Source of the DNA: Tous-C4FEB sp044356555
GTDB lineage: Bacteria; Verrucomicrobiota; Verrucomicrobiia; Opitutales; Opitutaceae
Length of the DNA: 64,000 bases
Direction of reading: 5' to 3'
NCBI GenBank assembly: GCA_044356555.1
Contig: JBIKWB010000006.1
Span: 62,001 to 126,000, forward strand
This document shows positions 21,201 to 29,250 of the stretch, in pieces. The notes under the pieces were generated by a model. It was not told the origin of the DNA. It did no database searches and saw only the letters and a list, made by a program, of their open reading frames with translations. Every line of letters starts with the position of its first letter. Positions within the stretch are counted from its first letter, which is position 1. Position numbers and translations under genes: made by a program.

Positions 21201-21390
21201 GGGCTTGACCCTCCAACCTGGGGCCGTCGTCGGGGCCGAAGCCCTCCAAGGGTCCTTGGTGGCCCTAGAGACCCTTACGGCCGCTCCACACTTCACCGCT
21301 CTGTTCCTGCCCGCTGCGGCGATCCGCCGCTGCATCGAGACGTTCCCCGAGCTCGGGATCTCCCTGCTCGCCCAAGCCCCCGAAGCATGA
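18292..21390 (+). CDS. NTT-type nucleotide transporter-like protein with HEAT repeats and cNMP-binding-like domain
   Basis: 1032 residues, read from TTG with an AAAGGA ribosome-binding site ten bases upstream. Residues about 15-430 form about 12 membrane helices of the ATP:ADP antiporter/MFS type (SAADALFLVKVGADKLPHIY, GLYTLFWNFLDTYFDLVDAK, AAGGALGSIIGG). Residues about 440-920 are helical HEAT-like repeats (LREHLRSQVPAVRSAALAAL, and others). The last about 100 residues resemble a cyclic-nucleotide-binding barrel (DGTVICRRGEPLQGVWLIRA) but lack a clear phosphate-binding cassette. Classical NTT carriers of intracellular parasites are about 500 residues without these extensions. The fused form in free-living bacteria suggests a regulated carrier or receptor; its substrate is unknown. 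ATGA overlap with the next gene indicates co-translation. Confidence 0.85.
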   Translation: MKLTEEKFLRLAPGEAYRIGRFALLGLLIQAGLALGTSAADALFLVKVGADKLPHIYILTPLMMLGYIPVYSALLARWGIDRVFDATLGALAVCGVTLWALCTHFQGAEPQLLCYAAKLYAALWYVGLYTLFWNFLDTYFDLVDAKRLFSFCAAGGALGSIIGGCLVEPIASNFGVGALFLGWAVFSVLAVPLLLNIRRRTRRIVSEEPETQGMATSSKTSVLQIFRSRYAFVLTAALFFTLFTSTVCEYQYMSIFAEGIDEATLASFLGQLTAMVNLVNLAITLFFFNKLVARFGIRNITLIQPLAAVTVFIALLLNGDYAAAAAGFFVFQGLMVAIDFNNVNLLFAGLPESGRKQIRTVIEGLGEPLATATAGIFLLVASRAYGEDDLPLLSPEELSMVGIVLALTCLVFALILRHAYSKAIADNLRGAWLDFTRPTQPLLIGATPADLDLAEALVLTADAPVAAHSLRLLLLNNEARLLRTLPLFLRNASAEAHRHALPAFEAILAQPDSAPARALVMWHRSQPTGTNLELRAILSRHGLGTTNQAAHSFALGHIETCLASGQEATVLEGLQAIGELNDARQALRLREHLRSQVPAVRSAALAALDGMADGTTHILLPEILAILPVGSAADRALILNIFERVGDSSALVALLSNAGTFTPSERRHTEQIIFRFGARTVPTLITVAQSSSYSATARSVGLRALGRLALPQAQLLAGPLVEQTTRKAYAILGSVVSLSAETEKPGQAVLRRIYSDYLRLARSIVLESLAVAGRLPNFESVLAGLDSSLPKDRGYALESVEQACDRETFKLLLPLIDRRPLEEQIAFGRAHGLIAKTTTAEVIKRALASDSPLEAAAAAQAAHELDPAGSAEVLLAKIRTMQAPALLATVFTLFARRSAHPTLASKLTPVEHVHALLNCPYLATAQLTHHEFLGEQLEFVRPPDGTVICRRGEPLQGVWLIRAGTVLGAQGLTLQPGAVVGAEALQGSLVALETLTAAPHFTALFLPAAAIRRCIETFPELGISLLAQAPEA

Positions 21391-23483
21391 GCACGCCTTC
21401 GCCTCGCTTCTCACTCCCCGGCTGGCTGCTCACCTGCCTGTTTTCTACTCTAGGCGTACTCATCGTCATTTATGCCGTCCACATCGACCGGAGCCTGAAA
21501 GAGTCAATCATGCAGGGCTTTGACCGAAAGCTCTTGGGGCTGTCCACGACGATGGCCGCAAATTTCGATTCCGCCGATCATAGTACGATCATCGAGACAC
21601 TGCCTGTTGGCGCCCTCGCGCCCTCTGCCGACCCGGAGATATACTGGGCCTCTGATCTCGAGAAAAATCTTCTCTGGAAAATTGCCATCGATGGCTCCGC
21701 CGAGGCGACGGCCATCCCTCTGCCTGCAGGCTTTGACCATGTAGCCGCGTCCCTCGAGCCCACCGCACTCCTGCTCGGGCAAAGCAAGACGGGGGAACTG
21801 CGGCTGCTTTCTCTTGCAAACGGCAACGTCTCATCCGCCTACGTCATCGCGCCGTTCAGCGCTCTCGCCTGCGATCCGTCGAGCGCCCAGCTTTACTCCG
21901 CTGGCACCCACCTTGACCGCCTCGATCTACGCACGGGCCAGACTACCCGCATCGCCCAACTGGAGAAAAAAATTCGTAGCCTCGCGGTCGACCCGCGAGA
22001 CCAAAGTCTTTGGGCCCTCAACGAGGAAGGCACCGAACTCATCAACCTAAACCCGGTCAACGCCACCGAGCGCAGTCGAGTTTCAATTGGGTCCAAAAAA
22101 CCTGAGTCCGCCCCGGCAGACTGGGAGCCCAAGCAGTCGCACATCGCGGCCTTTGTCTTCGAGCCCAAATCGACCCTCCTCTTCAGCGCCGAGGCAAGCA
22201 TTCTCGGTGGTGCCCGCGGCATGATCTGGATTGATCCCAAGACCGGAGAGGTGTCTGACGACGGTCTCCGCCCCAACTTTAATCGCGAACTGCGGCCGCT
22301 AAACCTACGCTACGCTCGGCATCTTCGTAACATAAAGAATAACACCAACCTGACTTTCTATTACACTCAAGTTTATGCCGGCGATTGGACCGACACCGTC
22401 TACGGAGCCGACGGCTCGATCGGGGACGATCACTCGCCCCCGCTGAGCGAAGACCAGATCCCGCTCAGCGAGGTTGTGGGCATCAAGCAGTTGATGGCAA
22501 AAGGGACTACCCACTTAACCCAAGTCAAAGCCTGGGATAAATGGGGCTTACTCAAGAGTGCGTGGGCGCCCATTTTCGGCCCCGACGGCCGCCCCGTCGC
22601 CATGGCCGGCGCTGACATCAATATCACCACGATCCGAGATGCGATCCGCCGCAGCCTGGTGATTGCGTTTCTTTTTGGTGCCCTGCAGCTCACCCTCGCC
22701 GGCGCGGTCTGCTTCGCCATCGCGCGCCAGCTCACCCGCGCCATTGCAGCGATCAAAGCCTCAGCCCTAAGCGTTGCCGCCGGCGATTACGCTCAGTCAA
22801 TCCGGGTGGACCGGCCAATTGAACTCACCGCGTTGGCCGTCGATTTTTCCGGCGCTGCTGCCGACCTCGGCCGCAGCGAACAAGAGCTGGATGCTTCGGC
22901 CTCCGCAGGGCGCAAAATCCGTGAGAGTCGTGCCCTCGCAACTCGACTCGCTAGCCTAGCACCGCTAGCCGTGGTTGCCCCGGATGGTTCAGGCTGGGCC
23001 TGGGGTGCCTACGACCCCGCCGAGGCAGTACCCGCCGGCGGCGCCGTCATCGTCGGAGATCGCAGCCTTGCTTGGATCGCCGCCCCCGCCACGGATGATC
23101 CACTCGCCGCGGTCGCCCGGCGCGCCCAAGTCGCAGTCACCGCCCGAGCATTGCTGCAGAACCATGGCGCCGACCCCGTCGCGCTCGCCGCCGCCTTGGG
23201 CGCTGTGCTCGCTGACGAGACGCTCGCGTGGATTCTGCTCACCCCAACCGGCGCCCATGTGCTCTCCAACCGACCCGATCTGGTTCACCTGAGCCGCGCT
23301 CCCGCGCCTCCCCTTCGGGCGCACGAGTTCTACGCCTTGCCGCCCCTTTCGCCGGGCGAGGCGATCTTCTTGGGCTCCGCTCCATGCTCCCTAGGCGCCA
23401 ACGCCGCCGCCACCTTGAGTGAATGGCGCCTTAGTCCTAACCCCACCGCGCGTTTCGTGGTAATCATTCAACCCGCCGCATGA
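21387..23483 (+). CDS. Membrane sensor protein with HAMP and degenerate SpoIIE-like output domain
   Basis: 698 residues beginning in the ATGA overlap with the transporter gene; longer upstream frames are out of register with it. Membrane helix 1 at about 10-32. A large extracytoplasmic domain (about 33-420) has a propeller-like stretch (DRLDLRTGQTTRIAQL, IRSLAVDPRDQSLWAL) and a Cache-like end (AWAPIFGPDGRPVAMAGADI). Membrane helix 2 is at about 422-447, followed by HAMP (AIKASALSVAAGDYAQSI). The final about 200 residues have the size and rhythm of a PP2C/SpoIIE phosphatase domain, but I find no metal-binding aspartates, so it may only bind partners. It probably senses a signal linked to the adjacent carrier. 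Output assignment is tentative. Confidence 0.75.
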   Translation: MSTPSPRFSLPGWLLTCLFSTLGVLIVIYAVHIDRSLKESIMQGFDRKLLGLSTTMAANFDSADHSTIIETLPVGALAPSADPEIYWASDLEKNLLWKIAIDGSAEATAIPLPAGFDHVAASLEPTALLLGQSKTGELRLLSLANGNVSSAYVIAPFSALACDPSSAQLYSAGTHLDRLDLRTGQTTRIAQLEKKIRSLAVDPRDQSLWALNEEGTELINLNPVNATERSRVSIGSKKPESAPADWEPKQSHIAAFVFEPKSTLLFSAEASILGGARGMIWIDPKTGEVSDDGLRPNFNRELRPLNLRYARHLRNIKNNTNLTFYYTQVYAGDWTDTVYGADGSIGDDHSPPLSEDQIPLSEVVGIKQLMAKGTTHLTQVKAWDKWGLLKSAWAPIFGPDGRPVAMAGADINITTIRDAIRRSLVIAFLFGALQLTLAGAVCFAIARQLTRAIAAIKASALSVAAGDYAQSIRVDRPIELTALAVDFSGAAADLGRSEQELDASASAGRKIRESRALATRLASLAPLAVVAPDGSGWAWGAYDPAEAVPAGGAVIVGDRSLAWIAAPATDDPLAAVARRAQVAVTARALLQNHGADPVALAAALGAVLADETLAWILLTPTGAHVLSNRPDLVHLSRAPAPPLRAHEFYALPPLSPGEAIFLGSAPCSLGANAAATLSEWRLSPNPTARFVVIIQPAA

Positions 23484-23899
23484 AGACATCTGCTCCAGCT
23501 GGCTTCCATCCCACGCTACTAGAAAAGCTATGTGCGTTGCGGGCCGTCCAGCCCTTCGAGCGGCTTGAACTCGACGAGCTCACCCTCATCGCCGAAATCG
23601 CGAAACCCCACGCTTATGCCCCAGGCGAGACGGTTCACTCAGGCGGGGAACGGCTTTCTCGCGTTCTCATCGTGGTCTCCGGTGCAATTCGAGAGGGAGA
23701 AAACCAGCTCGCCGAGCGCCTCCTGGGGCCCGACTCGCTGGTTCGCAACACCCCCGTCCCACGCCTCACCGCTGATCCCGCCTCCGGCGCTCAAGTCCTC
23801 CGACTGGACCGCGGCCCCTTCTTTACGCTTCTGCGCGAATGCCCCGCGTTCACGATTGGTCTGCTAGAACTCGGCGCCGCACGCCGCTCACACCTATGA
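23480..23899 (+). CDS. Small cyclic-nucleotide-binding-like protein
   Basis: 139 residues overlapping its neighbours by four bases on each side. The sequence follows a cNMP-binding barrel: LCALRAVQPFERLELDELTLIAEI, then PHAYAPGETVHSGGERLSRV, LIVVSGAIREGE, and a final helix CPAFTIGLLELGAAR. The phosphate-binding cassette (FGE..L....R.A) is replaced by a short loop, so it may not bind a nucleotide. No DNA-binding helix-turn-helix follows, ruling out a Crp-type regulator. It resembles the C-terminal domain of the large transporter protein, suggesting related regulatory modules within one system. Confidence 0.75.
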   Translation: MKTSAPAGFHPTLLEKLCALRAVQPFERLELDELTLIAEIAKPHAYAPGETVHSGGERLSRVLIVVSGAIREGENQLAERLLGPDSLVRNTPVPRLTADPASGAQVLRLDRGPFFTLLRECPAFTIGLLELGAARRSHL

Positions 23900-25248
23900 C
23901 GATCCGCCGGCAAATCTTGCTGTTCGTCCTGCCCCTCTTTGTTGTCATCGGAGCTTTATCGAGCGCGTTCACCCTTTGGCTGGAGCTGAGCACCCTCCGC
24001 AAAGCCTACATCGACGGCTCCGAAGCAATCGCGATTAGTACCGCAGAGTGGATTCAGTCCGAAGATATCGCGGCCCTCCGCTCGGGCACCCCGCTTGCCC
24101 AATCACGCCTCGGTCCCATCACCGAGCGCCTGCTCGCCTGGGGCCACATCCGCCGCTTCACCCTACTGGACCCGGACACCGCCGCGCCCATCGCGGATAC
24201 TGCCCCGAGCGAAGGACGCGTCGCCACGGCCAACGACCTCAAATCGCTCAAGCTCGGGGAGGTTCTCGCCCTGCCGTTCCGGACTGCGCGTGACGACTCA
24301 TCCCAACGCGAGCCCAACCTCATCTGGGTCGGGCCCCGGCTCGCAGTCCTCGCGGTGGAAGTCTCCGCCGACGACTACGTGGCAACGCGCCACCGCATCA
24401 TACGAGAGGCTCTCATGCTCTGGCTGCTTGTCGTCACGGTCGGCCTCGTGGTCGCGTATTTCCTTGGCGTTGCACTTAGTCGCAACTTCGCACTTTTGCG
24501 CCAATCGGTCAGCGCGATAGGTAAACCTACCTTCGAATCGATCCCGCACGCTGGCGGCGTCCAGGAGGTCGCCGACCTCGCCTCGACGTTTGCGGTCATC
24601 CACAGCCTACAGGTCGCGAGCGCCGAGCGCACTCAACGCTCGCTCTCTGATGGAGATTTCCAGATCGATCATCGAACGCTCACCGAGGTCTACCACCGGG
24701 CTCTGCCGAAACCCGGTATCTGCTCCTTGGGTTCGGTATCCGCTGCTTGGTTGCCGATCGGTACCGCACTGCCCTGCATGATCGCCGGCGTCGTTGCCAC
24801 CGAGGAAAGCAAAGGGGTGGCCTTTATCGGCCTCGCGGGTTTGCCGGACGATCTTGAGGCGACTGTCCGCGCGGACGCAGCCACGCGCTTTCTTACGGCT
24901 CGCCTCGCGCGATATCCATTCGAGGAGGCCGCGCGCGAAACCGTCAGCCTGTTTCAACTCACCCGGCTTAGCCTGATGCGTTGGGATACCGCAGGGTTAT
25001 CTTTCTGGTCGACCGACACGGACGGGACCGTACGCACTCAAGAATGGACGGATAGCCACATGATTTTATCCGCTCTAGGTTCCGTGAACACCGAGCGCCT
25101 CGCCATCTTCCTTAACAATTTCCCGAACCATCCACCCGCCGCCATCTTGGCAAATTTCGCACCGCTGGCTAGCATGCACGAAACCGGCGCCGTCCTGGTC
25201 CTGCGCCGCACCCGATTGAAAGACACTGAAGAGACCTCGCGGAATTAA
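23896..25248 (+). CDS. Second membrane sensor protein, two helices and cytoplasmic output domain
   Basis: 450 residues starting in an ATGA overlap with the small cNMP-like gene. Helix 1 at about 5-28, a periplasmic domain of about 140 residues, helix 2 at about 172-196 (LLVVTVGLVVAYFLGVAL), a HAMP-like linker (AIGKPTFESIPHAGGVQEVA) and a C-terminal domain of about 220 residues. That domain (GVVATEESKGVAFIGLAGLP, then ATRFLTARLARYPFEEA) and its terminal strand (AVLVLRRT) parallel the ending of the previous sensor and could be another eroded SpoIIE-type domain. No histidine kinase, GGDEF or chemoreceptor motif is present. It is the last gene of the operon. A stretch of 262 A+T-rich bases without a gene follows. 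Confidence 0.7.
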   Translation: MTIRRQILLFVLPLFVVIGALSSAFTLWLELSTLRKAYIDGSEAIAISTAEWIQSEDIAALRSGTPLAQSRLGPITERLLAWGHIRRFTLLDPDTAAPIADTAPSEGRVATANDLKSLKLGEVLALPFRTARDDSSQREPNLIWVGPRLAVLAVEVSADDYVATRHRIIREALMLWLLVVTVGLVVAYFLGVALSRNFALLRQSVSAIGKPTFESIPHAGGVQEVADLASTFAVIHSLQVASAERTQRSLSDGDFQIDHRTLTEVYHRALPKPGICSLGSVSAAWLPIGTALPCMIAGVVATEESKGVAFIGLAGLPDDLEATVRADAATRFLTARLARYPFEEAARETVSLFQLTRLSLMRWDTAGLSFWSTDTDGTVRTQEWTDSHMILSALGSVNTERLAIFLNNFPNHPPAAILANFAPLASMHETGAVLVLRRTRLKDTEETSRN

Positions 25249-25510
25249 ATCACTGCGTGAGGTGATCTTTGGTCAAACATAAGCAAGCCGTGGTTCTTGC
25301 GGCCATGTGCCGTCAACAACGACCGATACTTAATACAAGCGGGTTGGCGCATCTTGCAACTGTGGCGAAACGCCTTGCCGCATCGATTATTAGACAAAAC
25401 TATGCTCTACATAAATTTATGCAGCCCTCAGTCGCTATGATATTGACAGTGAATTACGATCAGTAATCACTCCCCCTCTGAGTTGCTCACCCAAGTTCCG
25501 CTAAAAACCC

Positions 25511-26257
25511 ATGTCAACTTTGGGCTCATGGCCATCACTAGCGGATCCACCTCGGCTCGGACACGGAGAAATTCACGTCTGGAGAGTACACGTTCCTGAT
25601 GAAGCGAACGTCCCTCTTGAATGGCATACGCTACTGACGCCCCAAGAGACCGAACGCTTACAGCGTAAACGAATACCTATTGACGCACGCCGCACCTTGG
25701 CGAGCCGAGCGTGCCTGCGTATTCTTCTCGGCGGTTATCTCAATATTGAACCAAAAGACTTAAAAATCACCACGACCAAAGAGGGAAAACCCATATTGGA
25801 CGCGAAGGGGCAATACGCTCAAATCGAGTTTAACGTATCACATTCCGGCGAATGGATTTTATTCGGGTTTTGCCATGGACGCCCACTGGGCATAGATATA
25901 GAATACTGCCGCGAAATTGAATTTCATAGTATCGTAAGTGACTTATTTGCACCAGCTGAACAAGTGAGCTGGAACGAGCTAAATCCAGCTCAACATTCCA
26001 CCGCATTCTTTTCAGCTTGGACGCGGAAAGAGGCCTATGTAAAGGCAACCGGACTGGGCCTCATGAAGCCCCTAAATAGCTTCGCGGTATCTATTGGCGA
26101 TGCTTCAGAGCCAGAATTACTGTGGTGCATGGAGAACTTCAATTCATGCAAAAAATGGAGCATTATTGATCTAGACCCAGCGCCAGGATATTTTGGCGCC
26201 CTCGCAATTGAATCAACCCATAAAGAAGTGCAAACTTATGATTTCAAATATCGTTAA
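25511..26257 (+). CDS. 4'-phosphopantetheinyl transferase, Sfp type
   Basis: 248 residues. It transfers the phosphopantetheine arm of CoA to a serine on acyl or peptidyl carrier domains. Diagnostic motifs are all present: ASRACLRILLGGYLNI in the N-terminal half, IEFNVSHSGEWILF, PLGIDIEYC (magnesium-binding Asp/Glu pair), and FFSAWTRKEAYVKATGLGL. Length and pseudodimer layout fit the Sfp/EntD class that serves secondary metabolism, not AcpS. No carrier protein lies in the window, so its target is elsewhere. Codon use is A+T-richer than in the upstream operon. A 53-codon frame (26238-26399) overlaps its end, without enough support to call. Confidence 0.92.
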   Translation: MSTLGSWPSLADPPRLGHGEIHVWRVHVPDEANVPLEWHTLLTPQETERLQRKRIPIDARRTLASRACLRILLGGYLNIEPKDLKITTTKEGKPILDAKGQYAQIEFNVSHSGEWILFGFCHGRPLGIDIEYCREIEFHSIVSDLFAPAEQVSWNELNPAQHSTAFFSAWTRKEAYVKATGLGLMKPLNSFAVSIGDASEPELLWCMENFNSCKKWSIIDLDPAPGYFGALAIESTHKEVQTYDFKYR

Positions 26258-26476
26258 GGTTGCACTAGAATCTCCCCACCCGAGGAAATACGCATCGCAA
26301 AAACAATCGCCTGATCAATCAACATTTATTTCTTTTAACCAAGATATTCTGCCAAATTTCTCAAAACATTTGTGGTCGCCCCCATCTACAACCAATTAAG
26401 CCACTAAAAGTCGAGATGATGTCTAGCCAGGCCAACCTGCGTCCCCGACCTTAAGCACTTCGCTAACACTATAATA

Positions 26477-27634
26477 GTGAAAAAAATAATAAACAACATT
26501 ACAAATAGCTGGCGTGATATTTGCGGCTGGGTGAGATTGAACTCCACCACCATTCGCAACTGCATTCTTGCGATGATTTTGCTCGGCTCTTTCTTGACCG
26601 TTTACTTTTGGCCATTTTTAAATTCGCGGGTCTTCATAACAGTCAGATCCGGCAACAGCGGTGTACTATGGCAACGCTTCTTCGGCGGCACTAATCTAGA
26701 TCACACCTATCGCGAGGGCTTTCATATAATCATGCCGTGGGATCAAATGTTTATTTATAACGTAAGACTTCAACAAACGCCTCATCATATAGTAGCACTC
26801 TGCAAAAACGGCCTGCCTGTTGAATTAGAGGTTTCGATCCGGCACAGACCAAGCATCGGGAAATTAACCTTATTACACTCGGTGGTTGGCCCCAATTATA
26901 TCGAGACCGTGGTCAAACCAGAGGTCGAAGCACTTGTACGCTCGGTCGTATCCCAATTTGAGCCCAACGAACTGTACACATCTGAAGGCTACATACTTAA
27001 TCTAATCGTTCAAGGGGCGTTGAGCAAGCTCTCCGAGCGTTTTGTGGCACTAGATGCACTGCTCATAAAGAGGATCTCATTACCGGCAAAAGTTGCTGAA
27101 TCTATTGAATCCAAACTGATCGAAGAACAACGACTATTGGAATATGATTACCGCGTAAAACAAGCACAAAAGGAGGCAGAGCGCAAGTGGTACGAAGCCC
27201 AAGGTATCCTCGAGTTTCAAAGGGCAGTCGCATCAGGCGGATCATTCCGAGATTACCTTCGGTACACCGGTATACAGGCAACAGTTGAACTTTCCAAATC
27301 AAACAATGCTAAAATCGTAGTTATGGGCGGTGGCGAGAGCAATGGCCTACCGCTTATCCTGAATCTTCCTTCGGATGAAGCCGAGAGAAGAGCCGAGGAT
27401 AGCATACTCAATCAATCGCTGATGAGGGAAAAAACCCCGAACTCAACAACGGTGCCTCCGCCTCAAAAGACTGAAATAACACCCCCTACCCCTGCTCCAC
27501 CTCCAAATATCCCGCCGCCTAGCTATCCGATAAAGCCGGACGCGGGCGGACCAAATTCCACCACACCCAAAGATAGCGCTCCCCAACCAAAAAACACGGA
27601 GTCAAGCCCGCAGACTAAGCCCACCACTCCATGA
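26477..27634 (+). CDS. SPFH/prohibitin-domain membrane protein
   Basis: 385 residues from a GTG start. One membrane helix near the N-terminus (about 27-46, ILAMILLGSFLTVYF) is followed by an SPFH/Band 7 domain: VRSGNSGVLWQRFFGG, EGFHIIMPWDQMFIYNVRLQ, VVKPEVEALVRSVVSQF. A charged coiled coil follows (EYDYRVKQAQKEAERKWYEA), then a Pro/Thr-rich tail of about 75 residues. SPFH proteins form membrane rings that organise other proteins. This resembles the HflK/prohibitin branch, without a protease neighbour. The stop overlaps the start of the PotD-like lipoprotein gene by four bases, so the two are probably made together. The Pro-rich tail probably lies free beside the membrane. Confidence 0.85.
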   Translation: MKKIINNITNSWRDICGWVRLNSTTIRNCILAMILLGSFLTVYFWPFLNSRVFITVRSGNSGVLWQRFFGGTNLDHTYREGFHIIMPWDQMFIYNVRLQQTPHHIVALCKNGLPVELEVSIRHRPSIGKLTLLHSVVGPNYIETVVKPEVEALVRSVVSQFEPNELYTSEGYILNLIVQGALSKLSERFVALDALLIKRISLPAKVAESIESKLIEEQRLLEYDYRVKQAQKEAERKWYEAQGILEFQRAVASGGSFRDYLRYTGIQATVELSKSNNAKIVVMGGGESNGLPLILNLPSDEAERRAEDSILNQSLMREKTPNSTTVPPPQKTEITPPTPAPPPNIPPPSYPIKPDAGGPNSTTPKDSAPQPKNTESSPQTKPTTP

Positions 27635-28875
27635 GTAAATTCATAGACACCACTCATCAATACTACAAGTTTTGGAGAGGGCCTAGTCTCGCAATTGTTT
27701 TTAGCATTTTAACGGCTAGCTTGTTGACGGGTTGCGGCCAGAAAATTGAAACCGACCAAGAGCTAAAACCTGCGCATTGGAAACATCTTCATGCCTTACC
27801 TAAACCTAAAGAGGCTCTATCCCAAACCTTCCGCGTGTTAATATGGAGAGACTACCTTGATCCCGAAATTATAGCGTATTTTGAAAAAGCTTATGGCACC
27901 AAAATCGAAATCACATACTTTGAGAGCAACAAAGAGCTAAAAAATATATTCGCCAGAAACCCGGATGATTTCGATCTTCTGATGCCAAGCGATTATGTGG
28001 TGGATAAATATCGCAAAATCGGAAATTTGATCGCACCCATACGGAAAGAAAACATTCCAAACCTCGGACATATAAGCCCGATACTATTTCAATCTACATA
28101 TGATCCCGAATTGGTTTATTCCGTTCCCATGTTTTACTCCTCCCTTGGAGTGAGTTTTAATTCAAAAAAAGTTGACCACATTCCCCGTAATTTTTCACTT
28201 CGAGCTAAAAGCAATAGAGAAAATTTGCTATTGCATGGCTACAGAGCGATGCTGGATGAGCCGAGAATTTCATTATCAGCAGCCCTGCTAGACGATGGGG
28301 TTGACCCAAACAAACCAACCTTAAAACAACTGACCGATGCCGCTGAACGTATTATTCGGGACTCCAACGAACTAGGAACCATTTATTTGGCTGACGAACT
28401 CTCAGAGCGTTTAGGAAAAAACGAAATTATGTTGGCCGTAGATTGGAGCGGTTCAGCTGCCTCTGCTTTTCAAGCCAATCCAGCTATCCGCTTTGTACTA
28501 CCCGAGGGACCAAAATACCTGTCGATAGACAGCTTTGTAATACCGCTAAGCAGCAAGAATCGCTATACAGCCGAGTTCTTTATAAATTTCCTACTAATAC
28601 CGGAAATTTCCGCCGGCTTAACAAACTACAGTTATTTCGCCAATTCAAATAAATCATCCCACCCCTACATCATGCGAGAGATTCTCCTAGGGCCAGCGTA
28701 TATTGAACCCCCCACCAATAGCCGCATGTTCTTTGCAGACCTTGGTGACATGGATGAGGATTTCGAGATCGCTTGGTCAAAAGTAAAGAACGCAAGCACT
28801 GTAGTGAAAGCCAAAGTTCCCGATCTATTAAAGCATAATGAAGCAGCTATCGATCAACACGAACGCAAGCGCTGA
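27631..28875 (+). CDS. PotD-like (spermidine/putrescine-binding family) lipoprotein
   Basis: 414 residues. A lipoprotein signal peptide ends at LLTGC (Cys at about residue 35). The mature part is a type-2 periplasmic binding fold close to PotD: FRVLIWRDYLDPEIIAYFEK, TYFESNKELKNIF, DDFDLLMPSDYVVDKY and YSVPMFYSSLGVSFN. In PotD the acidic and aromatic residues in these segments bind the polyamine. The ABC permease and ATPase genes (potABC) that normally accompany it are absent, and its partner is the SPFH gene with which it overlaps. It may therefore act as a sensor or scavenging protein, not as part of a standard importer. That is inference. Low G+C codon use. Confidence 0.85.
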   Translation: MSKFIDTTHQYYKFWRGPSLAIVFSILTASLLTGCGQKIETDQELKPAHWKHLHALPKPKEALSQTFRVLIWRDYLDPEIIAYFEKAYGTKIEITYFESNKELKNIFARNPDDFDLLMPSDYVVDKYRKIGNLIAPIRKENIPNLGHISPILFQSTYDPELVYSVPMFYSSLGVSFNSKKVDHIPRNFSLRAKSNRENLLLHGYRAMLDEPRISLSAALLDDGVDPNKPTLKQLTDAAERIIRDSNELGTIYLADELSERLGKNEIMLAVDWSGSAASAFQANPAIRFVLPEGPKYLSIDSFVIPLSSKNRYTAEFFINFLLIPEISAGLTNYSYFANSNKSSHPYIMREILLGPAYIEPPTNSRMFFADLGDMDEDFEIAWSKVKNASTVVKAKVPDLLKHNEAAIDQHERKR

Positions 28876-29250
28876 ATCACATCGCGATCCAACAGCACTA
28901 AAACTGCCCTTCGGCGTTTAGCGGCGCCTCTTGGCGTTATTGTTAGATTCACACGAAACACCCCGGCGAGCTTACTTCGGACGGCTTGCTATAAGCCTAT
29001 TCGCAAAGAATAGCCCCTAAAAGATCCCCTCAACAAGCGCTGATCTTGCGACCTAGCCCAATTGATGCCGCAACCAAATACAACCTACACTCCAGTTCAT
29101 CCATGAGCGAATGCTTACCACAAATGTCTCACTTAAACTTTCCGAAGACTACACGCGGGATGAAAATAAAGATGTGCCGATTGGATCATTCCTTCAGCTG
29201 AAGGTGATATTGGGTTAGAGCTTCTAAATTTATCTCCCCGAAATTTAAAT
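28876..29250. other. Intergenic region before the exporter gene
   Basis: 375 bases, A+T-rich towards its right end. The segment 28908-28945 has GGCGTT-rich near-repeats (CTTCGGCGTTTAGCGGCGCC) but no clean hairpin with a T tract. A 35-codon frame at 29111-29218 is too short and unsupported to call. A promoter for the exporter gene is expected here but cannot be placed with confidence. Confidence 0.4.

Noticed and set aside
25269..25466. 65-codon plus-strand frame between the sensor operon and the PPTase gene
   Set aside because: No family, no ribosome-binding site, and composition like the surrounding non-coding A+T-rich spacer.
26238..26399. 53-codon frame overlapping the end of the PPTase gene, a possible precursor peptide
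   Set aside because: No ribosome-binding site, leader or core-peptide features, and no modifying enzyme typical of such peptides nearby.
29111..29218. 35-codon frame (LSEDYTRDENKDVPIGSFLQ) upstream of the exporter, loosely like a carrier-protein segment
   Set aside because: Attractive next to a PPTase, but it is less than half a carrier domain and has Gly-Ser-Phe where Asp-Ser-Leu is needed. Resemblance is not enough.
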